From NCBI GenBank assembly GCA_015231815.1, contig JADGAW010000134.1, forward strand, positions 1-6,134: a stretch of DNA of 6,134 nt, given 5' to 3'. Source of the stretch: Nitrospinota bacterium. GTDB lineage: Bacteria > Nitrospinota_A > JADGAW01. The first letter of the stretch is position 1, and each line of letters starts with the position of its first letter. A program made the position numbers and the translations under genes. The notes below the pieces were generated by a model that worked only from the letters and a program-made list of their open reading frames with translations, ran no database searches and was not told where the DNA came from. Below are positions 1-6,134 of the stretch, piece after piece.

Positions 1-2709
1 TACGCCTCAATTATTGGTATTGGAGTTTGGTCAATGCACTTTACCGGTTTGTTGGCGTATAGAATGCCAACGTCTGTAGAATTTGACCTTGGAGTAGGGG
101 TTATTGCACTCTTTATTTCTTTTCTCTTTGCTCTGTCTGCATTAACTGCTTATAAAAAACTGGGCAATTCTTCCATTGGAATAATTGTAAGTGGTTTTAT
201 ATTCGCATTGGGAATAATATTTACCTATTATGTCTCGATGTATTCTGTTGAAAACGGAATTTCAATCTCACACCTTCCTCACTCTTTTTTCTTTTCGTCT
301 TTCATTGCAATAACTGGTGCCATTACTTCGGTTTGGATATTAATGAAAATGGGAAAACCAAAAATATATACAGTTTTCTCAAGAGCAAAAATCTATGCGT
401 CGATCGCTATGACTATAGGAATTTGCGGAATGCATTATGTTTCAATGAGAGGCACAATCTTTATCTTAACTCATGAAACTGCCGGTGGGTTAGGGCATAT
501 TCACGTAAGTCATAATGTGCTAGCCATTGTGATAACGTTGGTATCCATGATTATTATTGTTTCAGTCTTTGCCTTAACTGCCTATGACAATACTGTTAAT
601 ATTACATTAGAGGAAAGCAACCGTAAGCTTGAAGAATCTAAAAATATGTTGAGGATGGTGTTGGACTCCATACCTGTGCAGGTTTTCTGGAAGGACAAAG
701 ACCTTAATTATTTAGGCTGTAATAAGCTCTTTGCCATAGACGCCGGACTTAAGGAGGCGGAAGGTATTATTGGAAAAAGTGACTACGATATTACATCAAG
801 AGAATTTGCTGACAAATATCGTGTTGACGATATGAAGGTTATTAAAAATGGGAAAAAAAGGTTGGGACATGAAGTTCCGCTTATCGACAAAGATGGAAAT
901 ATACGTTGGTTTGAAATAAACAAAATACCTTTTACTGATATTCAAGGCAATATTACAGGAGTTTTAGGGGTTTCCAGAGACATTACCAAAAGAAAATCCT
1001 ATGAAGAAGCTTTAAAATCAAAAGCTGAACAATCCGTTTTCTTTAAGAATGAATTATTGCAAATGGCCCAACTGGAGTTTGAAGATATTGACTCCCACCT
1101 TGAAGGACTTGTAGAGCTTATCAGTCAAATCCTAAAAGTTGAACGGTCAGGAATTTGGTTTTTTGATGAGACAGGATCAACTCTTAGCTGTAAAACAGTT
1201 TATATTAAATCAAAGAACTTTTTTGAAGGTGACATTAAACTTGAAAAATCGCTATACCCGAAATTTTTCAATGAAATTATTAATAATCGTCAAATCTGTG
1301 CAAAGGATGCCCAAAATGATATTTCTTCTTCAGAGTTAAAACAAAAATATTTAGAACCCTTCGGAATAACTTCATTATTATGTGTGGCGGTATGGAGAAA
1401 AGGATATGTGGTTGGCGTACTTTTTGTCGAACATGTTGGACCAATAAAGGAGTGGTCTGACGAAGAGGTAGATTTTGCAATGAATGCCAGCCATTTGATT
1501 TCTCTGTCGTTAGAAGCAGAGGATTCAAAACGTGCTGAAAAAGAACTTAAGCTTGCCAAGGAATCTGCTGAAGCTGCAAACAAAGCAAAATCACAGTTTT
1601 TATCCAGTATGAGCCATGAACTCAGGACGCCTCTGAATTCAATTCTGGGTTTTGCACAACTTATGGAGTCTGATCCAGAACTCCCTTTGCCAAAGGAACA
1701 TCAGGAGGCTGTAGACCATATTTTAAGGTCAGGGGAACACCTTCTTTCATTGATTAATGATGTGCTCGACCTCTCTAAAATTGAGGCGGGTAAGATGACT
1801 TTTTTAATAGAACCGGTAAATCTGGAAAACTTGATTGCTGAATGTTGTTTATTTATCGTGTCTCTTGCTAAAAGGTTTGACGTTGAAGTTGTCAATGAGG
1901 CTCTTTCGAAGGAACTTTACGTTAACGCTGATGCTACCAGATTGAGACAGGTTGTAGTTAACCTTCTTTCCAATGCAGTTAAATATAATCGACCAAAGGG
2001 TTCTGTAACAATAAGTGTTGAAGAGAAGGAAGACGGGAAAATCGTAATTCATGTTCGAGACACGGGCATGGGAATAGCTCAAGAAAAACTCGAGCACCTT
2101 TTCGATCCTTTTAACCGTCTTGGTGTAGAAGCATTGAATATTGAAGGGACAGGAATAGGGCTGACTATTACGAAAAAACTGGTAGAAGTAATGAATGGTG
2201 AATTGTTGATTGAAACCAAAGAAGGAGAGGGGAGTATTTTCTCGGTTGTTCTTGAAAAAAGCCTTGACGAAACCAAAAATAATCAGAACAAGGAGGGAGA
2301 ACGTGGCAGTGAAGCCATAAACCGGGAAAAGCCTGTAAAAATATTGTACATTGAAGACAATAAAGCTAACATAAAATTGATGCAGACAATTATTAAGAGA
2401 AGACCGTCAGTAGCCCTTTATATAGCTGAAAATGGAGAAGAGGGAATTAATATGGCAGAAGAAGTAAAACCTGATTTGACGTTATTGGATATCAACCTTC
2501 CAGATATAGATGGCTATGAGGTAAAGAAACGATTTGACAATCATCAGGAACTTTCCAGCGTTCCTGTTATTGCTATGACAGCTAACGCAATGGAAGAACA
2601 AGTGGAAAGGGGAAAAGAAGCAGGATTTTACCGTTATGTTACGAAACCCGTGAATGTAGCTAAATTTCTGGATATACTCGACGAACTTTGTTGGAGTAAT
2701 AATAATTGA
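1..2709 (+). CDS. MHYT-PAS-GAF hybrid sensor histidine kinase with C-terminal receiver (5' partial)
   Basis: The frame is open from base 1 to a TGA at 2707-2709, giving 902 visible residues. The first ATG (base 34) is the Met of an MHYT motif (SMHFTG, residues 11-16), so it is internal, and roughly 40-60 N-terminal residues are probably missing. Residues 1-196 form an integral-membrane MHYT sensor with about six helices. Motif 1 is M12-H13, motif 2 is degenerate (T75-Y76-Y77) and motif 3 is intact (M144-H145-Y146). MHYT domains are proposed in the literature to sense O2, CO or NO through bound copper. Next come PAS/PAC (about 213-332), GAF (about 358-506), a helical linker, HisKA (about 530-596; H-box SHELRTP, phospho-acceptor His539), HATPase_c (about 643-755; N-box N654/N658, G1 DTGMGI at 687, G2 GTGIGL at 716) and REC (779-902; acidic pair E785/D786, phospho-acceptor Asp830, Thr860, Lys882). 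All catalytic residues are present, so it should be an active inner-membrane kinase with phosphotransfer His to Asp. There is no HPt or output domain. The ligand is not known. Confidence 0.95.
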   Translation, partial: YASIIGIGVWSMHFTGLLAYRMPTSVEFDLGVGVIALFISFLFALSALTAYKKLGNSSIGIIVSGFIFALGIIFTYYVSMYSVENGISISHLPHSFFFSSFIAITGAITSVWILMKMGKPKIYTVFSRAKIYASIAMTIGICGMHYVSMRGTIFILTHETAGGLGHIHVSHNVLAIVITLVSMIIIVSVFALTAYDNTVNITLEESNRKLEESKNMLRMVLDSIPVQVFWKDKDLNYLGCNKLFAIDAGLKEAEGIIGKSDYDITSREFADKYRVDDMKVIKNGKKRLGHEVPLIDKDGNIRWFEINKIPFTDIQGNITGVLGVSRDITKRKSYEEALKSKAEQSVFFKNELLQMAQLEFEDIDSHLEGLVELISQILKVERSGIWFFDETGSTLSCKTVYIKSKNFFEGDIKLEKSLYPKFFNEIINNRQICAKDAQNDISSSELKQKYLEPFGITSLLCVAVWRKGYVVGVLFVEHVGPIKEWSDEEVDFAMNASHLISLSLEAEDSKRAEKELKLAKESAEAANKAKSQFLSSMSHELRTPLNSILGFAQLMESDPELPLPKEHQEAVDHILRSGEHLLSLINDVLDLSKIEAGKMTFLIEPVNLENLIAECCLFIVSLAKRFDVEVVNEALSKELYVNADATRLRQVVVNLLSNAVKYNRPKGSVTISVEEKEDGKIVIHVRDTGMGIAQEKLEHLFDPFNRLGVEALNIEGTGIGLTITKKLVEVMNGELLIETKEGEGSIFSVVLEKSLDETKNNQNKEGERGSEAINREKPVKILYIEDNKANIKLMQTIIKRRPSVALYIAENGEEGINMAEEVKPDLTLLDINLPDIDGYEVKKRFDNHQELSSVPVIAMTANAMEEQVERGKEAGFYRYVTKPVNVAKFLDILDELCWSNNN
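1555..2709 (+). repeat. Paralogous kinase-receiver cassette, copy 1 (within first gene)
   Basis: Residues 519-902 of the first protein (linker, HisKA, HATPase_c, REC) align with residues 734-1117 of the second. Both stretches are 1155 bases including the stop. They match through two compensating single-codon indels: one extra codon in copy 2 between HisKA and the N-box, and one fewer in the linker before REC. By hand count HisKA is 75/82 identical, the HATPase core 79/104 and REC 82/124. Similarity stops abruptly upstream, where GAF and HAMP sequences are unrelated. Confidence 0.9.
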
Positions 2710-2743
2710 TCAATACTGACATGATGGAGTGTTGTAAGAAAAC
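2710..2743 (+). promoter_or_regulatory. Short intergenic spacer with weak ribosome binding site for the second kinase gene
   Basis: The 34 bases between the two genes contain no terminator-like hairpin and no convincing -35/-10 pair, which favours co-transcription. A GGAG at 2726-2729 is the only good Shine-Dalgarno match, but it sits 14 bases before the ATG at 2744, farther than usual. A closer AAGAAAA run (2736-2742) is a poor match. Spacing to the alternative ATGs at 2756 and 2780 is worse. Either the first ATG is used inefficiently, giving less of the second kinase, or translation partly depends on coupling to the upstream gene. Confidence 0.5.
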
Positions 2744-5700
2744 ATGTTTAACATCATGAACACGTTGAAATCTCATTGTATGAAACATTTAGGAAGAAAA
2801 AATATTTGTTTACTGGTCTTAATTTTATTCAATATCATTGCGTTCAGTTTTAATGTTTATGCAGGAAAAGATCCAAAAGGCTTAAACCTGACCAGCGAAG
2901 AAAAATTATGGTTGCAGGAACATCCTCTTATTCGATTAGGAAGCGACCCCTCATACCCTCCCTTTGAGTTTATTAATAATAATCAGGAACAAGAGGGTCT
3001 TGCTGCCGATTATATTGCATTAATTAATGATATTCTTGGTATCAAAATAAAACTTGTTACGGGGTTAAGCTGGAGTCAGGTAATTGAAGGTATTAAATCT
3101 GACCGAATAGATGTTCTGTCAGTGGTTGCAAAGACACCGGAACGCAGTAAATATATGAACTTTACTCAGCCCTACATCGATGTCCCGGTTGTTCTTATGA
3201 CAAAAAACGATTATCAAAAGGTCAATAGTTTAAAAGATTTAACCGGAAAAAAAGTAGCATTGGTAAAAGACTATTATTATTTTGAGGAGGTTGTTGACAA
3301 ATACCCCGACATAGATCACTTTTACGTTACAAACCCTTTTGAAGCCCTGAATGCAGTAGCTTTTGGTGAGGCTGAAGCAGCCATTGTTAACCTTGGCGTA
3401 GGTGCCTATCTTACGCAAAAATATTCTCTCCTAAACTTAAAAGTTGCTTCAAAAGCTGGGGTTAGTTCCGGAAGAATGGGATTTGGCGTCCGTAAAGACT
3501 GGCCGATATTCGTGAATATCCTTGACAAAACCTTAAACTCTATTTCTGCTTCAAAACAAAAGGAAATTTATAATAAATGGATATCAATCAAGGGCAATGG
3601 AGAAATAACGGTAAGCGATAAAGAAACTGAAAGTAGCGGGGAAACAGGTAGCGAAAGTTTAAAAGTCATTCCAGTTTTTGGATTTGTTTCCCTGTTGATT
3701 ATTAGTCTCATGGTACTTTCGATGCGTTGGCAGAAGACGCTAAAGCAAAAGATACTTTTTTATATAATTCTTCCCACCTTCTTGGTTATAGTTCTCATAC
3801 TTGGATACGCTAATTGGTTAACGGCTAAATACGCTGCTCAGGAAGTAAAACGACATATTAGTGAAACTTCATTAAATTATGCAAGACAGTTGGACGCAAG
3901 GCTAAGGGAAATTTCACAGGTTGCTGAAACAACTGCCGACATACTTTCCTATTCCGGGTCATTTGAAGAAAATACTCTTTATAAAATTCTTGAACAAAAT
4001 GTAAAGGAAATTCCCTTTATTTACGGAGCAGCAATTGCATTTGAACCAGATGTTTATAAGAATAAAACCCTGTTTTCACCTTATGTTTACCGGACTCCTG
4101 AAGGAATTAAATCTATTGATATTGGTGCGGAGTCTTATGACTATACTGCTCCGGAATATGAATGGTATGTTTATCCCCGTACCTTTGGTCAACCCTTGTG
4201 GACCGAACCATATTTTGACGAGGGGGCAGGAAATATTTTCATGACAACATACTCAGTCCCTTTTAAAAGCAATAGTAAGATAATTGGTGTTACTACTGTC
4301 GATATTGATTTGTCGGATTTAAAAGAATTTGTTGGTGTTTCAATGGACGAAAAAGATTTCTTTATATTCAGTAATAAGGGAAACATTCTTTTCCATACGA
4401 ATAAGGAACTTATCGGAAAACCGTTGGGGCATTCATTGGTTGAACTGAAGAACAATACCGAAAAGGATCTTTCGGAATTATTTGCTTCAGATTCAAATGG
4501 AGTTGTTGAAGTCACCTTTGCCAATGGTCTTGAATATTGGCTTTCTTATGCACGTGTTCATTCATCTGATTGGGTCTTTGTCAGCAGGGTTAGCAAAGAT
4601 AAAGCTCTGTGGGAGGTTACTAAACAGTCGGTTATTCAGTTAGGTCTGTTATTGCTTGCTTTACTCCTGTCCTCTTTTGCGGCAATACTATTTACCCGAA
4701 AAATAACCCGTCCGATTACTGATTTAAGTGAAACAGCAGGAAAGATTGCTGATGGCGACTTAAATATTGATGTCCCAGTTTCGGGAAATGATGAAATAGG
4801 CAAGTTGGGGGATTCCTTTGAAAAGATGCGAGGTTCAATAAATACATTGATTGAAGAACTAAACGCTGCCAATGAAAACCTTGAATACAAAGTAGCTGAA
4901 CGGACAGAAGAATTGAGAAAGAATGCTGAGGAGTTGATGGTCGCTAAAGAAAACGCCGAAAATGCAAACAAAGCAAAGTCGGTGTTTTTGTCAAGTATGA
5001 GCCACGAACTCAGAACACCTCTTAACTCAATCCTTGGTTTTGCACAACTTATGGAGTCTGATCCAGAACTCCCTTTGGTAAAGGAACACCAGAATGCTGT
5101 TGAACATATTCTGAAGTCGGGTGAACATCTCCTGTCTCTTATTAATGATGTGCTTGACCTTTCAAAAATTGAGGCGGGGAAAATGACTGTTTCAATGGAG
5201 CCGGTTAACATTGGGGGTCTGATTTCAGAATCTTGTGTTTTTGTCCAGTCCCTTGCTCAAAGGTTCGAAATTAAACTCGTTAATGAGGTGAAGGTACATG
5301 AAGAATTGTTAGTCTCTGCAGATACTACCAGGTTAAAACAGGTTATAGTCAACCTTCTTTCAAACGCCCTTAAATATAATCGCCCTCAGGGCGTTGTAAC
5401 AATAAGTGTTGATCAAATGGAGAAGGAATGTATTGCTATTCATATAAAAGATACCGGAATGGGAATACCTCCGGAAAAGCTTCAACACCTGTTTGACCCT
5501 TTTAATCGATTGGGAGTTGAAGCGACAAATATCGAGGGAACGGGGATAGGGTTGACCATTACAAAAAAACTGATGGAAGTTATGGGAGGGGAACTGTTGG
5601 TTGAAAGCAAGGTGGGGGAAGGCAGCATTTTTACCGTTGTACTAAATAAAACTTCACAAGACCTAAACCAAAACAAACAAGACGGTGTTAAGAAAACAAA

Positions 5701-6097
5701 AGCAATTGATCGCAATAAACAGGTAAAAATTCTCTATGTTGAGGACAATAAGTCAAATATTACCTTAATGAAGTCAATTATCAAAAGAAGGTCGGCGATA
5801 GAGCTTTTTGTTGCAGAGAAGGGAGAAGAGGGTGTCAAAATGGCGGAGGAATTAAGGCCTGATCTGGTGCTGTTGGATATCAACCTTCCCGATATTGATG
5901 GCTATGAGGTAAAAAAAAGGTTGGATTGTAACCCGAACCTTGTCGACGTACCAATACTTGCCCTAACAGCAAACGCAATGGAGAATCAGGTTAAACAGGG
6001 AAGGGAAGCTGAATTTTACTGTTATATGACTAAACCGGTAAATGTCTCTAAATTTTTAAAGATGCTTGATGAATTGTTTTGGAAGAAAACAGATTAA
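2744..6097 (+). CDS. SBP-dCache-HAMP hybrid sensor histidine kinase with C-terminal receiver
   Basis: Complete 1117-residue protein. A basic N-terminus and a hydrophobic stretch (about 21-36) ending in VYA (38-40) look like a signal peptide. Residues 61-283 are a periplasmic SBP_bac_3/Venus-flytrap domain (YPPFEF at 71-76, TPER at 131-134, FTQPY at 140-144). Helices at about 308-326 and 337-357 flank a short basic loop. A double Cache domain (about 361-620) follows, with a distal-lobe signature at 539-560. After helix 629-650 come HAMP (about 651-703; P656, DEIG at 683-686), a coiled coil, HisKA (phospho-acceptor His754), HATPase_c (N870/N874, DTGMGI at 903, GTGIGL at 932) and REC (994-1117; E1000/D1001, phospho-acceptor Asp1045, Thr1075, Lys1097). 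The protein thus has two extracytoplasmic ligand sensors in series on one kinase. Its SBP resembles BvgS-type flytraps: Arg134, which usually holds a ligand carboxylate, is kept, but the usual amino-group-binding Asp is Asn216, so the ligand may not be an ordinary amino acid. The start at 2744 is favoured because an in-frame TAA lies at 2735-2737; ATGs at 2756 and 2780 are alternatives. It lies 34 bases after its paralogue, probably in one operon. Confidence 0.96.
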   Translation: MFNIMNTLKSHCMKHLGRKNICLLVLILFNIIAFSFNVYAGKDPKGLNLTSEEKLWLQEHPLIRLGSDPSYPPFEFINNNQEQEGLAADYIALINDILGIKIKLVTGLSWSQVIEGIKSDRIDVLSVVAKTPERSKYMNFTQPYIDVPVVLMTKNDYQKVNSLKDLTGKKVALVKDYYYFEEVVDKYPDIDHFYVTNPFEALNAVAFGEAEAAIVNLGVGAYLTQKYSLLNLKVASKAGVSSGRMGFGVRKDWPIFVNILDKTLNSISASKQKEIYNKWISIKGNGEITVSDKETESSGETGSESLKVIPVFGFVSLLIISLMVLSMRWQKTLKQKILFYIILPTFLVIVLILGYANWLTAKYAAQEVKRHISETSLNYARQLDARLREISQVAETTADILSYSGSFEENTLYKILEQNVKEIPFIYGAAIAFEPDVYKNKTLFSPYVYRTPEGIKSIDIGAESYDYTAPEYEWYVYPRTFGQPLWTEPYFDEGAGNIFMTTYSVPFKSNSKIIGVTTVDIDLSDLKEFVGVSMDEKDFFIFSNKGNILFHTNKELIGKPLGHSLVELKNNTEKDLSELFASDSNGVVEVTFANGLEYWLSYARVHSSDWVFVSRVSKDKALWEVTKQSVIQLGLLLLALLLSSFAAILFTRKITRPITDLSETAGKIADGDLNIDVPVSGNDEIGKLGDSFEKMRGSINTLIEELNAANENLEYKVAERTEELRKNAEELMVAKENAENANKAKSVFLSSMSHELRTPLNSILGFAQLMESDPELPLVKEHQNAVEHILKSGEHLLSLINDVLDLSKIEAGKMTVSMEPVNIGGLISESCVFVQSLAQRFEIKLVNEVKVHEELLVSADTTRLKQVIVNLLSNALKYNRPQGVVTISVDQMEKECIAIHIKDTGMGIPPEKLQHLFDPFNRLGVEATNIEGTGIGLTITKKLMEVMGGELLVESKVGEGSIFTVVLNKTSQDLNQNKQDGVKKTKAIDRNKQVKILYVEDNKSNITLMKSIIKRRSAIELFVAEKGEEGVKMAEELRPDLVLLDINLPDIDGYEVKKRLDCNPNLVDVPILALTANAMENQVKQGREAEFYCYMTKPVNVSKFLKMLDELFWKKTD
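4943..6097 (+). repeat. Paralogous kinase-receiver cassette, copy 2 (within second gene)
   Basis: This is the partner of the cassette at 1555-2709, offset by 3388 bases at both ends and by 3391 in the HATPase part. Bases 5036-5077 are identical to 1648-1689 at all 42 positions, including every synonymous site. The direct orientation and close spacing point to tandem duplication or repeated gene conversion of the transmitter-receiver half of the genes. Confidence 0.9.
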
Positions 6098-6103
6098 TAG
6101 AAT

Positions 6104-6120
6104 AGAGTAAAGTTTACTCT
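6104..6120. repeat. Perfect 8-bp inverted repeat just after the second stop codon
   Basis: AGAGTAAA (6104-6111) and TTTACTCT (6113-6120) are exact reverse complements around a single G, six bases after the TAA. The arms are AT-rich (two G-C pairs each) and no T-run follows inside the window, so it is a poor intrinsic terminator. It could instead be an operator-like palindrome for the next gene, or a 3'-end stabilising hairpin. Function is not established. Confidence 0.45.
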
Positions 6121-6134
6121 TGATGTTGTATCAA
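6120..6134. repeat. Short inverted repeat at the window edge, possible start of a terminator
   Basis: TTGAT (6120-6124) and ATCAA (6130-6134) can pair around a five-base loop. The window ends on the last base of the right arm, so the stem may be longer: the left side continues as CTC before TTGAT, and a matching GAG beyond the window would make an 8-bp stem. It shares base 6120 with the preceding palindrome, so the two hairpins would compete. This is only suggestive. Confidence 0.25.

Noticed and set aside
2660..2743. An internal promoter for the second gene
   Set aside because: AT-rich hexamers occur, but no -35/-10 pair with suitable spacing stands out, and the short gap fits co-transcription.
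2756..2782. Alternative starts at 2756 or 2780 for the second gene
   Set aside because: The start at 2780 would give a more typical signal peptide length, but neither site has a Shine-Dalgarno match at proper spacing. The 2744 start is kept as the better choice, with moderate certainty.
4133..4220. A canonical amino-acid-binding motif in the dCache domain
   Set aside because: A Tyr and a WY pair (474-475) are present, but the Arg expected just before WY in the amino-acid-binding dCache signature is missing, so no ligand class is assigned.
4035..4244. Plus-strand 69-codon frame inside the Cache domain
   Set aside because: It is out of frame within a well-supported coding region, with no recognisable product and no support for a separate start.
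4636..5211. A 191-codon open frame on the minus strand, with shorter minus-strand frames elsewhere (for example 1701-1895 and 5482-5715)
   Set aside because: It lies wholly inside the HAMP/HisKA coding sequence. The minus-strand frame at 1701-1895 has a similar translation only because the two kinase cassettes are paralogous. The translations are Ser-rich and low in complexity, typical of antisense shadows.
1..6134. Mobile element, CRISPR array, tRNA/rRNA or phage-defence system
   Set aside because: The window is almost fully occupied by two intact signalling genes. No spaced short repeats, transposase, integrase, terminal repeats or tRNA-like folds were seen.

Overview
The window holds two large same-strand genes and almost nothing else. 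Both encode membrane-bound hybrid sensor histidine kinases. The DNA is AT-rich. The second protein has an N-terminal signal peptide and two domains predicted outside the inner membrane, which suggests a Gram-negative bacterium. The multi-sensor hybrid kinase style is common in environmental lineages such as deltaproteobacterial, Nitrospirota-like or Planctomycetota-like groups. The sequence alone does not fix the taxon, so that guess is weak.

Layout: bases 1-2709 carry the 3' part of a gene for an MHYT-PAS-GAF-HisKA-HATPase-REC hybrid kinase. Its true start lies upstream of the window. A 34-base gap without a terminator follows. Bases 2744-6097 carry a complete gene for a hybrid kinase with signal peptide, SBP_bac_3-type binding domain, two membrane helices, double Cache domain, a further membrane helix, HAMP, HisKA, HATPase and REC. 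The last 37 bases hold two short overlapping inverted repeats.

The two proteins have unrelated sensor halves. Their last 384 residues (coiled-coil linker, HisKA, HATPase, REC) are clear paralogues, about 70% identical by hand alignment. The HisKA part is the closest (75 of 82 residues), and one 42-base stretch is identical at every position. The likely picture is a co-transcribed pair of kinases made by duplication of a transmitter-receiver cassette joined to different sensors. Because the dimerisation domains are nearly the same, the two may form mixed dimers or cross-talk. Each ends in a receiver without an output domain, so an HPt protein and a final response regulator must lie elsewhere. 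No such gene, mobile element, CRISPR array or RNA gene is visible here.
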